Shown one piece after another: positions 8,836 through 17,563 of a stretch of 64,000 bases of DNA. The stretch lies in NCBI GenBank assembly GCA_036504595.1, contig DASXUX010000105.1:22662-86661 (forward strand), read 5' to 3'. Position 1 is the first letter of the stretch. Every line of letters starts with the position of its first letter. The DNA is from DASXUX01 sp036504595 (lineage in GTDB: Bacteria; Planctomycetota; SZUA-567; H5-PLA8). The notes under the pieces are model-generated. The model did no database searches and was not told the DNA's origin. It worked only from the letters and a program-made list of their open reading frames with translations. Both the position numbers and the translations under genes were made by a program.

Positions 8836-9641
8836 GCGCGACGCTCCGGCAGAACGAACTCCGCATAGGGCACTTCCCAGATGACTGGATGGCACAGGCG
8901 GTGCCCGAAGTAGCCGTCTTCTCCGTAAGCTGTACCGTGATCGGAGCAGACGATGCAGATCACCCGCGCGCGGCGCTGCAGCAGAGTGAAAAGCGAGGGC
9001 ATACATTCATCGACGTATTCGAGCGCGGCGCGATGCGTCAGCAGCGAGTCGGAGGTGGCACCTTCCAGGAAGATGCAGTTCGGCTGGTGCAGCGCGGAAA
9101 CGTTTACGAACAGGAATAGGCGGCGTTCCTTCGGAAGCGCTTCGATCGCTTGGCGTGCAACGTGAACTTGGTTTTCCGTCGAATGCCGATCCGTGACTCC
9201 CATTTCGGGGGACCAGTGACTCTCCTGGAAAAATCCGGGCAACACGCAGCCCATCGGATTGCGCTTATTGAAGAAACCCACGCCGCCGACGCAGATCGTA
9301 TGATAGCCACGCAGCGCAAAGCCGGTGATGATGTCAGGCGCGTCGAACACGCAGGTCTGTGGAGATGTCGTTTCACTGCCGTCAAAGCGGGTTGCGAACA
9401 GTCGCGAGTGTTTGCCGGGAGCAGCCGGTGTGGGCAAAAAGCCGGCGAAAAAAGCGTGGTGCGCCGAATAGGTGAAATTGCCGGGAGTGTGGCGCTTCTC
9501 CCATTTGCCTTGGGGCAGGATCCGCGCGAAGTTCGGCGTTGAGCCTTCAGAGAGTGCCTGAACCGCGACATCATAGCGCAACGTATCGAGCGTAACGAAG
9601 AGCACGTCATGCGTGCCGACAAGTGCGTTGGCGTCGATCAT
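8832..9641 (-). CDS. STM4013-family hydrolase, sulfatase/alkaline phosphatase fold
   Basis: A 269-residue protein with the fold signature of the alkaline phosphatase superfamily: VTLDTLRYD near residue 15 (first metal Asp), FTYSAHHAFFAG around residue 57 (nucleophile region), and IVCSDHGTAYGEDG near residue 235 (Asp-His metal pair). No signal peptide is visible, so it probably acts in the cytoplasm, unlike most secreted sulfatases. It overlaps the HAD gene upstream (ATGA) and the radical SAM gene downstream (GTGA). It is the hydrolase usually called STM4013/SEN3800 in this conserved cluster. Substrate unknown. Confidence 0.87.
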   Translation of the reverse strand: MIDANALVGTHDVLFVTLDTLRYDVAVQALSEGSTPNFARILPQGKWEKRHTPGNFTYSAHHAFFAGFLPTPAAPGKHSRLFATRFDGSETTSPQTCVFDAPDIITGFALRGYHTICVGGVGFFNKRNPMGCVLPGFFQESHWSPEMGVTDRHSTENQVHVARQAIEALPKERRLFLFVNVSALHQPNCIFLEGATSDSLLTHRAALEYVDECMPSLFTLLQRRARVICIVCSDHGTAYGEDGYFGHRLCHPVIWEVPYAEFVLPERRA

Positions 9642-10294
9642 AAGGCCTCCGGCAGGTCGAGAATGCTCTCGATGATCCTGCAGGGCTGTGGCAGCTCGCG
9701 GGGGTAGCTGCGCCCGCGGGCGACCCAGCAGCTCGCCATGCCGTGCTGCATCGGCCCGAGCACGTCACGTTCCACATCGTCGCCGACCAGAAGCGACTCA
9801 CTCGCGCAAAAGCCAGCGCGAGAGAGCGCACCAGCGTAGATACGCGCGTCGGGCTTTGCGACTCCCAACTCGCCCGAAATGATTATTGAGTCAAAGTACT
9901 GCGACAGGCCGGCACGCTGGAGTTTCCGTCTCTGTCGAGAGCCGTGCCCGTTCGAGATCACGCCAAGGCGGTAACGACCCCGAAGGGAAGCGAGCATGTT
10001 GCAGATGGCGGGGTCGATCACGATGTTATCCAGAATAGCTTGCGCGCAGGCTTGCCAGAACTCGCTTGGTGTCATCTGTAGTCTGGGAAACGAGTTGACC
10101 ACCCATTCGGAAAACTGCGACCGTGGAGCATATCCGCGCTTGTCGCGCTCCAAGCACGCGGCCACGTATCGCTCGCTTTCCGATATTGCGAACACATCCG
10201 GTCGCGACTGCATGAACGTATCGAGCGCGCTCCGCATGGCTTTGGTTCTGTCCACGAGCGTGTCGTCAATATCGAAGAAGATCGCCTTCAGCAT
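9638..10294 (-). CDS. HAD-superfamily hydrolase within the STM401x operon
   Basis: The start is the ATG at 10294 (MLKAIFFDIDDTL), overlapping the STM4014-like stop by 7 bases; a longer frame lacks support. The 218-residue protein has HAD motif I DIDDTL, motif II ISNG, motif III Lys in GVAKPDARIY and motif IV VGDDVERDV, with a cap domain between motifs I and II. These are YjjG/N-acylneuraminate-phosphatase-like phosphatases. A HAD enzyme is not one of the five named STM4011-4015 members as I know them, so its insertion here suggests a phosphorylated intermediate in this version of the pathway (inference). Confidence 0.88.
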   Translation of the reverse strand: MLKAIFFDIDDTLVDRTKAMRSALDTFMQSRPDVFAISESERYVAACLERDKRGYAPRSQFSEWVVNSFPRLQMTPSEFWQACAQAILDNIVIDPAICNMLASLRGRYRLGVISNGHGSRQRRKLQRAGLSQYFDSIIISGELGVAKPDARIYAGALSRAGFCASESLLVGDDVERDVLGPMQHGMASCWVARGRSYPRELPQPCRIIESILDLPEAL

Positions 10295-11466
10295 GAAACA
10301 CCTGCCGTGGGACACATCGCGCGAATCTCCATCGTATAAGTGTCCATCCCGCCACAAAGCACATCCGGCAGTAGATCTCCGAATGCGTTGACTTCGCAAA
10401 TTGCGTGGGAACAGAATGATGGCGTTACGAGTACGTCTATTCCAGCGTAGAGGCTACCGGGAAAAACGGAAGCGGTCCGGCGACAGCTTTGCTCCACGGC
10501 GCTCCACGCCGCCTCAGGCATTCGGTTGCGGACCTCCTGCACATTGCCGCGATGTGCGCCGAGATGCAGATTGGTCATCGGTGCTTTGCTCAAACGCACA
10601 ACAGTATGCCGCGGTTGGCCAGCGATCGTGACGATTCGCAGATCGAAGGTGTGATCGGCGATCCCGGCTTTCGGCACCCACTCTTCCACCTGTGCGCGTT
10701 CCCGGCATACCGCGTTCACGATTTCTGTGACGTCCTCCAATCTGGTGTACTGCCGAATCTTGCGCGAATTATAGAATTGGGTTTCACCATTGTGGCGGAC
10801 GATTTCCATCGTTGTTTTCGCGAGCAACCGAGGTCCATTTTGCGCCAGCGCGATTACGCTGGACGCGCTTGAGCCGTGTGCTGGTTTGATGAACACGCGT
10901 GGGCAATGGCGCCGCTGCATTTTCGAGAATAGCTCTTCGACGTTGCGGATGACGCCCAGTGAAGCAGGTACGGGTATCCCGTGGTGAGCGAGCAGAGCAT
11001 GGCTGCGTCGCTTATCAAACATCACTTCAATCTCCGACGGCGAGTTCATCAGCGTAACGGTACGGCGAACGTGCAGCTCACGCACGATTCTGCGCAGGGC
11101 CGAGCGGAAGCCCAGGAACCACTGGCGGTATGGAAATATCCGGCCGCGATCCAGGACGAGTGCGGAAACCTCTTCTCTTGTGAGTCTTAGTGACTCCTCC
11201 TCATCGTCGTCTTCTGAGGCTCCGGCCGAGAGCAGGGCGCGATCAACTTCGAGGTTTCTTCCGGGAGACTCAATCCGCAGAACGGCGCCGGCCTCGATGC
11301 CCCGAAAGAGCGGACTACTATCTGAAAGGAAATCTGCCCAGGCAACCACCTGCGCGAGAGGCAGATTCAGGTTTCGCAGAGCTTGCTGAAAGAACGTCAC
11401 ACGGCGATCGCCTGGGGTGCCCAGCATGACGAAGCGGGTTGGCGGCTCACTCGGAGACGGCGACAT
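10288..11466 (-). CDS. STM4014-family protein, ATP-grasp-like
   Basis: I prefer the ATG at 11466 (MSPSPSEPPTRFVMLGTPGDRR), overlapping the upstream gene by 20 bases; the frame extends to 11499. The 392-residue protein shows ATP-grasp-like features: a KRRSHALLAHHGIPVP segment, FIKPAHGSSASSV (nucleotide-binding Lys with a glycine/serine loop), VEEWVPKA, and a C-terminal AICEVNAFGDLLPD with the acidic/Asn metal ligands expected near the end of the fold. ATP-grasp enzymes join a carboxylate to an amine or thiol through an acyl phosphate. With two radical SAM enzymes in the operon this suggests peptide or small-molecule tailoring (inference). Confidence 0.85.
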   Translation of the reverse strand: MSPSPSEPPTRFVMLGTPGDRRVTFFQQALRNLNLPLAQVVAWADFLSDSSPLFRGIEAGAVLRIESPGRNLEVDRALLSAGASEDDDEEESLRLTREEVSALVLDRGRIFPYRQWFLGFRSALRRIVRELHVRRTVTLMNSPSEIEVMFDKRRSHALLAHHGIPVPASLGVIRNVEELFSKMQRRHCPRVFIKPAHGSSASSVIALAQNGPRLLAKTTMEIVRHNGETQFYNSRKIRQYTRLEDVTEIVNAVCRERAQVEEWVPKAGIADHTFDLRIVTIAGQPRHTVVRLSKAPMTNLHLGAHRGNVQEVRNRMPEAAWSAVEQSCRRTASVFPGSLYAGIDVLVTPSFCSHAICEVNAFGDLLPDVLCGGMDTYTMEIRAMCPTAGVSC

Positions 11467-12454
11467 AACGGTCCTCGCCATCTGGGCGACGCGCATCATC
11501 TGCGATCACTTGGATCCCGAGTTGCCTCAGTTTTGACAGCAAGCCCGACGCAACATAATGATGATGAAGATCAAGTGTCTTGAGCCTGCGCGTGGCAGGC
11601 GCATCCAGCAAAGCACGCGCGCCGTCATCACCCAAGGTTCCGAGCGATAAATCCAGCGCCTCAACTCGCTCCAGAAGCGGCGAAGACGAAATCGCTCGCG
11701 CGACTTCGTCCGCGTACTCGCAGTCACGCAAGCCGAGGTATTTGAGCTTGGGAAGCCGATCTTGGGCAAAGAGCGGCGTCAGGTCGGCAATCGTGGAATC
11801 GCCGCCATAATCATCGGTACCCAACCAGAGTTCCAGGTGCTCCAGGTTCGGCAAATCCGCCAACGCGACTTGCCGGACAACCTCCTTTGGCAGTCCGCCG
11901 CTCTGCAGTATCAACGTTCTAAGGCCTGTGTGCTTCAATGGCTCGCCAAGGGACAGGTCATTTCCTCCTCTGATCTGTAGATGTTCGAGATGGGGGTACG
12001 CTTGCAGAACTGGTGCAAGATCGCTTTGCTGAATCCAGGAGATCTCATTCTCCTCCTGGGTTATGTCCCCGATAAAAAGCGCCTTCTGCTTCGGCAGCCT
12101 TGCTTTCGCTGCGACAAGCGCTTTGACAATCTCCACACTGGTGTCAGTTCCGTCGAACGTGCTGCAGCCTACCCAAGACCCCACGATTAGTCCTGGCGCC
12201 TCGCTGCTTCCCGGTTTGGACAGGAAGTTCTCTAATAGCTGAGTCCATGAGTTTCCGACTGGCTTGAGCCGTCTGCCTCGAAATAGCTCTCGAAAAATGC
12301 CAATGAGACAACCCGATTTGAACCGCTCAGGATCACTGTCGTACAGCAAGCCAAGGCGATAGATCACTGATGCAGGATCGGTTAACTCCTGCTTCGGATC
12401 AAAGTCCTTCACTGGGAACCCAGCGAAAGTGGTAAGGTGCTCTAAGCTCTCCAT
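11447..12454 (-). CDS. STM4015-family leucine-rich protein, second copy
   Basis: About 335 residues from the ATG at 12454 (a TTG one codon upstream is possible). It is a paralogue of the gene directly upstream: both share GDITQ/SEE-EISWIQQ, NLEHLELWLGTD-YGGDSTI, LPKLKYLGLRD, LDLHHHY and the same C-terminal GEDRYVAVSE. The body is a leucine-rich repeat solenoid. This copy has an extra 25-30-residue stretch near residues 45-75 that the other lacks. Leucine-rich proteins of this family are constant partners of the STM4011-4014 enzymes and could bind the substrate, but this is inference. Confidence 0.87.
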   Translation of the reverse strand: MESLEHLTTFAGFPVKDFDPKQELTDPASVIYRLGLLYDSDPERFKSGCLIGIFRELFRGRRLKPVGNSWTQLLENFLSKPGSSEAPGLIVGSWVGCSTFDGTDTSVEIVKALVAAKARLPKQKALFIGDITQEENEISWIQQSDLAPVLQAYPHLEHLQIRGGNDLSLGEPLKHTGLRTLILQSGGLPKEVVRQVALADLPNLEHLELWLGTDDYGGDSTIADLTPLFAQDRLPKLKYLGLRDCEYADEVARAISSSPLLERVEALDLSLGTLGDDGARALLDAPATRRLKTLDLHHHYVASGLLSKLRQLGIQVIADDARRPDGEDRYVAVSE

Positions 12455-12460
12455 CAACGC

Positions 12461-13381
12461 TCACTCGGAGACCGCAACATAACGGTCTTCACCATCGGCA
12501 CCGGCATCCTCTTGTTCGTCAAGATTGACCTCAATCGGCAGCTTTCTGAGCTTCTTCATCATTGCGTCCGACAGGTAATGATGATGCAGATCCAGCACTT
12601 TCAGTTCTTTCATGCCAGCGGAATCGAGCAGGTGCTGAGCGCCGGCGTCGGAAAGTGTTCCGAGCGACAAATCGAACGTCTTAATGCGCATCAGAATTGG
12701 CGAACTGGCGATGGCTTGCGCAATTTCATCAGCGTTCTCGCTGTCGCGCAGTCCGAGATACTTCAACTTTGGGAAGATCTTTCCGTCCAGCAGTGCTTTC
12801 AGATCATCAATGGTCGAATCCCCGCCGTAGTTGTCAGTTCCGAGCCAGAGCTCCAAATGCTCCAGGTTTGGCAGACTCGCGCGAAGCACCTGCCGTACGA
12901 CTTCGGCGCTCAGGCCACCGGTCTCGATGATGAGAGTTTTGAGCGCGTCGTTTTTCGGTTTTCCAAGGCTCAGGTTCGTGTTCCCGCGCACTCGGAAATA
13001 CTCCAATTGTGGATACGCGCTGAAGACGGGAGACATGTCGGTTTGCTGAATCCACGAGATCTCGGATTCTTCAGACGTGATATCCCCGATAAACAGGTAG
13101 CGCAGCGCTGAGAGCTTAGTTCTCGCGGCTACGAGCGCCTCCACAATCCTGCTGGAATCAGTGCCGGCTGGGTCGCCCCATGAGCCTATGATTAGACCGA
13201 GGCTCTCCTTCGCTAACGGCTGCTGTAGGTACTTGGCGATGAGGTCCGGCATGGTCGAGCCAGACTCAGCGGCATCGTAGTCGAGGGCCAAACGGTACAT
13301 TAGTTTTGCCTTGACCGGCTTCTCCGGATCAAAATCGACAACCTTAAAGCCAGCGAGTTCTTCGACGTGCGAACTGAGCAT
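12461..13381 (-). CDS. STM4015-family leucine-rich protein, first copy
   Basis: First gene of the seven-gene minus-strand operon. The start is the ATG at 13381 (MLSSHVEELAGFKVVDFDPE), with GGAG about 9 bases upstream; an upstream in-frame extension is unlikely. The 306-residue product is a leucine-rich repeat protein with KYLGLRDSENADE, DLSLGTLSDAGAQ and LDLHHHYLSD repeats, ending GEDRYVAVSE as in its downstream paralogue, from which it is 6 bases away. The identical tail in both copies may be a recognition or processing tail. Tandem duplication is the clearest oddity here. Confidence 0.87.
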   Translation of the reverse strand: MLSSHVEELAGFKVVDFDPEKPVKAKLMYRLALDYDAAESGSTMPDLIAKYLQQPLAKESLGLIIGSWGDPAGTDSSRIVEALVAARTKLSALRYLFIGDITSEESEISWIQQTDMSPVFSAYPQLEYFRVRGNTNLSLGKPKNDALKTLIIETGGLSAEVVRQVLRASLPNLEHLELWLGTDNYGGDSTIDDLKALLDGKIFPKLKYLGLRDSENADEIAQAIASSPILMRIKTFDLSLGTLSDAGAQHLLDSAGMKELKVLDLHHHYLSDAMMKKLRKLPIEVNLDEQEDAGADGEDRYVAVSE

Positions 13382-13863
13382 AATCCGATCTCCGATACAT
13401 AATGAAGTTGTAGTTGGAGGCACATGTTACACGCGGTGAAATGAGACTGCAAACAGCGAGAAATCAAAAGACTCTCTGGCGTTCAGCCTTCCCGCAAGTG
13501 TTCACCGGTTTCCTTCTCTGCAGGCGCCGATGCGGATAAACGCAGAGCCCCACGTTCGTATCAGTCCACGATTCCTCCATGACGGACGGAACCGCCCCGA
13601 ACACGTACGCCGCTTTCAGCAAGGCACACGGCCAATGTACGCTTGCAGATCCTCTTGACCGTTCTCGTTACCGCTGTCCAGTGAACTCCATTTTCGTTCC
13701 GCCATCACCGTTCAACCCTTCTACCCCACCCGATTTGGCCCAAATCGAATATCTGCATGGGACGGGTGTGCGTGAAGACGAGGAATCGAATTCCCCATTA
13801 GTTTGCATGGGACGGGGGTACGTGAAAACGGTGAATCGTGTTTTCCTGTCAGTCACGGAGAGA
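13382..13863. other. Divergent intergenic region, 480 bases
   Basis: It lies between the STM401x operon (leftward) and the beta-helix gene (rightward) and must hold both promoters; I cannot place them with confidence. A plus-strand frame is open through 13579-13863, but its predicted peptide is not protein-like, and it is crossed by a 50-base tandem repeat whose period is not a multiple of three. I therefore treat it as non-coding. Confidence 0.5.
13754..13841 (+). repeat. Imperfect tandem repeat, 50-base period
   Basis: Two copies of a segment starting TGCATGGGACGGG, at 13754 and 13804, align over about 37 bases (TGCATGGGACGGGKGTRCGTGAARACGRKGAATCG in summary, with a few differences). They lie 25-110 bases upstream of the likely start at 13864, where they could be protein-binding sites or a leader element. 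Confidence 0.65.
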
Positions 13864-15513
13864 ATGCCCATGTCATCGACCGCGCGGCCAGGAACGAGTG
13901 GATGTCCGCATCTCCGATGGCCGCATGGGGCCGAGAGGGGGAGGCTTGCCGGGGTCGTTGCGACCGCCGTCCTGGTGCTCTGTTGGTTCAGTCTTCCGGC
14001 GTGGCCGGCGGAGTCCCTGGGAGAGAAGAGCAAGGCGCCCATGAACGTGGTTCGCTATGGCGACTTCGGGGCTCAAGGCGACGGCAAGACGGACGACATC
14101 GAGGCGATCGCCAAGGCTCATGCCCATGCCAACGAGCACGGGCTTCCCGTGAAAGCGGATGGCGGCGCGACGTACTACATCGCGGGACTGGACAAGATGG
14201 CCGTCATCCAAACCGACACCGATTTCGGCGCCGCCAAGTTCATCATCGATGACACCTCAGTAAAGAACCACAGAGCGAATATCTTTGAAGTCCGGTCGTC
14301 ATTGAAGCCCGTCAAACTGGAGGGCGTCACGTCCCTGAAGCGGGATCAGCCGAAGATCGGCGTGACGCTTCCCCGGAGTTGCGTGGTTAGCATCACCAAC
14401 TCGCATGTGAAACACTACATCCGGTTCGGCGCGAACCAGAACTCGGGATCCCCCCAGACCGATGTTTTCATCGTCGACAAGAACGGCAATGTCGACGCGA
14501 ACACTCCGATCATTTGGGATTTCGATCAGATCACAGCCATCACCGCGCAGCCCATGGACGAGAAGCCGTTGACCATCACTGGAGGACAGTTCACCACCCG
14601 CGCCAACGCCGCCGAGTCGCGCTACACCTACTACGGGCGGGGGATCGCGATTAGGCGTTCCAACGTGGTGGTCGAGGGGTTGGAGCACCGCATCACCGGC
14701 GAGGGCGACCACGGCGCGCCTTACGGCGGGTTCATCAACGTCGGCGACTGCGCCAACGTGACGGTCAGAAACACGGTTCTGACCGGCCACAAAACCTACC
14801 GGACCGTCGGTTCGGCTGGCGTTCCGGTCTCCATGGGCACCTACGACATCTCACTCAACCGGGCCCTGAACGTCTCGTTTGTCGACTGCCGTCAGACCAA
14901 CGACATCAAGGACGATACGTATTGGGGCATCATGGGCTCGAACTTCTGCAAGAACCTGCGGTACGAACGCTGCGCCTTCTCCCGGTTCGATGCCCACCAA
15001 GGTGTGACGAACGCGACGATCCGGGACTCGACCATGGGCTACATGGGGATCAACGCCATCGGCTGCGGCACCTTCACCGTGGAGAACACCACCGTCTACT
15101 GCCGGAGCTTCTTCAACCTGCGCGGCGACTACGGCAGCACGTGGCGGGGCGAGTTCGTCATCCGGAACTGCGTCTTCGTGCCCGCCTGCGGCAAGCCGGT
15201 GAGCGGCACGCTGATCGGCGGCTCGTACTCGGGTCAACACGACTTCGGGTACACCTGCTACATGCCGGAACGGATCACAGTCGACGGGCTGCGCATCGAC
15301 GACAGCGCACATCCGGGCGGTTATCAAGGCCCGGCCATCTTCGCGAACTTCAACCCTAAATGCACCGATGCTTCGTACGTGGAGAAGTTCCCCTACGTGA
15401 AGACCAAGGAGGTCATCCTGAAGAAGGTGACCACCGCCAGCGGCAAACCGCTGAGGACCAGCGACAACCCATTCATGTTCAAGGACGTGGTTGTCAAGTC
15501 GATGAGCGAATGA
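13864..15513 (+). CDS. Secreted pectate-lyase-like beta-helix protein
   Basis: Start taken at the ATG at 13864, with GGAG just upstream. The 549-residue product has an Arg-containing N-terminus and a hydrophobic signal segment (VVATAVLVLCWFSLPAWPA). After it comes VVRYGDFGAQGDGKTDDIEAIAKAHAHA, the hallmark of the Pectate_lyase_3 / rhamnogalacturonase-like N-terminus. The remainder has many short beta segments with Asn/Gly/Thr turns, as in right-handed beta-helices. It is likely exported and acts on, or binds, a polysaccharide; I cannot assign a substrate. It lies 52 bases upstream of the esterase gene in the same direction, so the two probably act together. Confidence 0.8.
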   Translation: MPMSSTARPGTSGCPHLRWPHGAERGRLAGVVATAVLVLCWFSLPAWPAESLGEKSKAPMNVVRYGDFGAQGDGKTDDIEAIAKAHAHANEHGLPVKADGGATYYIAGLDKMAVIQTDTDFGAAKFIIDDTSVKNHRANIFEVRSSLKPVKLEGVTSLKRDQPKIGVTLPRSCVVSITNSHVKHYIRFGANQNSGSPQTDVFIVDKNGNVDANTPIIWDFDQITAITAQPMDEKPLTITGGQFTTRANAAESRYTYYGRGIAIRRSNVVVEGLEHRITGEGDHGAPYGGFINVGDCANVTVRNTVLTGHKTYRTVGSAGVPVSMGTYDISLNRALNVSFVDCRQTNDIKDDTYWGIMGSNFCKNLRYERCAFSRFDAHQGVTNATIRDSTMGYMGINAIGCGTFTVENTTVYCRSFFNLRGDYGSTWRGEFVIRNCVFVPACGKPVSGTLIGGSYSGQHDFGYTCYMPERITVDGLRIDDSAHPGGYQGPAIFANFNPKCTDASYVEKFPYVKTKEVILKKVTTASGKPLRTSDNPFMFKDVVVKSMSE

Positions 15514-15565
15514 GGGAATACTGCATAATTAGGGGTGCATTAACGAAAAACATGAAGGAAGCCAT

Positions 15566-17335
15566 ATGATGAAAAAAGAGTTGGTTGTTTGTTGTGGGTT
15601 GCTGGCTGCCGTTCTGGCGTTCGGTGGGGAGCGGGTTGTGCTGTGGCCGGAGGGAAAGATCCCGGACTTCCAGACCCAGCAGATCGCCGCGACCACCCAG
15701 GAGGTGAAAGCGCCGGGCTTCCGGGCGGCGGAACATACTATGCCGTATCTGGACTGGTACGAGGCGCCGGCGGAGAAGAACGGCGGTTGTATGTTGCTCA
15801 TTTCCGGCGGCGGCTATCAGAGTTGCTGCGATGGGCCGTGGATTGATCGGACCGCGAAGATGTTCACCGGGCTCGGTTTCGTGTGCGCGAGCCTCACCTA
15901 CCGGACGCCGCGTCCGCAGGGGCTGCCTATCTACCAGAGCGCGTGGGAGGACGGCCAACGCGCCGTCCGCCTCGTCCGCAGCGAGGCGAAGAAGCGCGGC
16001 TTCGACCCCGAGAAGATCGGCGTGTTCGGATTTTCGGCGGGCTCGCACCTGACGGTCATGCTTGCGACGAGCGCGCTCACGCTGGCGTACGGGCCGGTCG
16101 ACGAACTCGACCAGCTTCCGTGCCACGTCAACTGGGCGGTGCCGATCTACACCGCCTACGCGCTTACGGACGGACTCGCCGGCCCCAACACGCGCGAGGG
16201 CGACGCGATCGACACTAAGCTCTCGGACGTGTTCAAGTTCGATGCTAAGACGTGTCCGATGGCGCTCTTCCACGGCGGGGTGGACGTCTATTCGCCGAAC
16301 GGCTCGACCCAGATCTACCGCCAGCTCCGCAGGATGAAGATCCCGGCCGAGCTTCATCTCTTCGCGGACCGTCCACACGGTTTCATGGGCGACTCGAGCA
16401 AGGGCGAGGACGGCACAGCCTACGATCACTGGCTCGACCGTGTCGCCGAGTACATCCGCCAGATGAATTTTGATGGGCGGCGCGGCGCGGAAGAGGACCT
16501 GATGGCCCGCTATCCGAACGATGACGCCCGTGGCGCATACAGCAAGGAGCCGGTCTGGCCGGAAGGCAAGATGCCGGATGCGCAGACGAAGCAGTGCTTG
16601 CCGTATCTCGAGTGGCACATGCCGAAGGTGCTCAAGACGAAGGCGATCCAGATCATCTACTCGGGCGGTGCCTACGGGGGCAACGATCCGGACGGATTCG
16701 AAGTCGCGCCGACGCGGCGCTACCTGAACGAAAAAGGCATGACGGTCGTGACGATGAAATATCGCACGCCGCGTCCTCTGGGTGGGCTGGCCAAGCACAC
16801 GACCGCGTGGCAGGACCTGCAGCGCACCATCCGCATCGTCCGCAGCGAGGCCGCGGCGAAGGGGCTCGATCCCGACCGCATCGGCATCATGGGCTCCTCG
16901 GCCGGCGGACACCTGACGCTCATGGGCGCGACCAGCTCGAAACGCCGTTCCTATTCGCCGATCGACGATCTTGACAAGATTCTCTGCAACGTGCAGTGGG
17001 CGGTCGCGATCTATCCGGCGTACGCGCTCACGGATGGCGCGGATGCCCCGAATACGAAGGGCGGCAACGAGGACGATGCGCGGCTCGTTCCTGAGTTCTC
17101 GTTCGACCTCGCGACGTGTCCGATCCTGTTCATCCACGGTGACGCGGACGGTTGGGCGGCGATGAATTCGGTGAAATGCTGGGAGCAGCTTCGCCGGATG
17201 GGGATCCAGTCCGATCTCCACACACTTGTCGGGCGCGGGCACTGCTTCCAGAGGAAAGCGGCCCCGGGTACGGGCAGCTACACCTGGATGGGGCGCATTT
17301 GGGAATTCATGAACCACAAGGGGTTCAACAAGTAA
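15566..17335 (+). CDS. Secreted two-domain alpha/beta-hydrolase esterase
   Basis: 589 residues with a signal peptide (MMKKELVVCCGLLAAVLAFG). Two homologous BD-FAE-like esterase domains follow, about residues 45-295 and 325-585. Domain 1 has an oxyanion-type SGGGYQS, the nucleophile elbow GFSAGSH, HGGVDVYSP (acid) and RPHGF (His). Domain 2 has YSGGAYGG, GSSAGGH, HGDADGW and GRGHCF. Both triads seem complete, so both halves may be active. Such enzymes usually deacetylate or de-feruloylate plant polysaccharides. A likely ribosome site (AAGGAAG) precedes the double ATG; I use the first. Confidence 0.85.
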   Translation: MMKKELVVCCGLLAAVLAFGGERVVLWPEGKIPDFQTQQIAATTQEVKAPGFRAAEHTMPYLDWYEAPAEKNGGCMLLISGGGYQSCCDGPWIDRTAKMFTGLGFVCASLTYRTPRPQGLPIYQSAWEDGQRAVRLVRSEAKKRGFDPEKIGVFGFSAGSHLTVMLATSALTLAYGPVDELDQLPCHVNWAVPIYTAYALTDGLAGPNTREGDAIDTKLSDVFKFDAKTCPMALFHGGVDVYSPNGSTQIYRQLRRMKIPAELHLFADRPHGFMGDSSKGEDGTAYDHWLDRVAEYIRQMNFDGRRGAEEDLMARYPNDDARGAYSKEPVWPEGKMPDAQTKQCLPYLEWHMPKVLKTKAIQIIYSGGAYGGNDPDGFEVAPTRRYLNEKGMTVVTMKYRTPRPLGGLAKHTTAWQDLQRTIRIVRSEAAAKGLDPDRIGIMGSSAGGHLTLMGATSSKRRSYSPIDDLDKILCNVQWAVAIYPAYALTDGADAPNTKGGNEDDARLVPEFSFDLATCPILFIHGDADGWAAMNSVKCWEQLRRMGIQSDLHTLVGRGHCFQRKAAPGTGSYTWMGRIWEFMNHKGFNK

Positions 17336-17433
17336 CCTTACGGTCAACGCCCGGTTCGCGTTGCTGAATCGGGGATCTCGCCTAAGTGACGTCGCAGCCC
17401 GTTTGCGCCCGCAGCGCGGAGCGGGACGTTCTC

Positions 17434-17542
17434 GCGACCCGGCGAGAACTCGCGCCCAGGGCGCGCAGGAACGCGCAGGAACGCGCGGTTTTGGCCAACG
17501 GGAGGGCGGCAAGATATAGCCCGGAGGAGAGGGGAATCGGCG
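17434..17542 (+). repeat. Dispersed direct repeat, copy 1
   Basis: About 100 bases sharing GAACTCGCGCCCA-GGCGCGCAGGAACGCGC and TTTTGGCCAACGGG-GGGCGGCAAGATATAGC with the copy at 19174-19272. This copy has an internal 10-base duplication (CAGGAACGCG twice). The two copies bracket the discoidin-like gene. No coding sense; it may be a lineage-specific intergenic repeat. Confidence 0.8.
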
Positions 17543-17563
17543 GATCACTCGGCGGTTCGGTCA

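Noticed and set aside
12512..13111. Plus-strand 199-residue frame opposite the first STM4015 gene
   Set aside because: Antisense to a clear leucine-rich gene with a paralogue next door; no protein-like features.
15494..17548. A 684-residue minus-strand frame opposite the esterase gene
   Set aside because: Arg/Val/His-rich composition and perfect overlap with a well-supported esterase with two catalytic triads; a GC-skewed antisense shadow.
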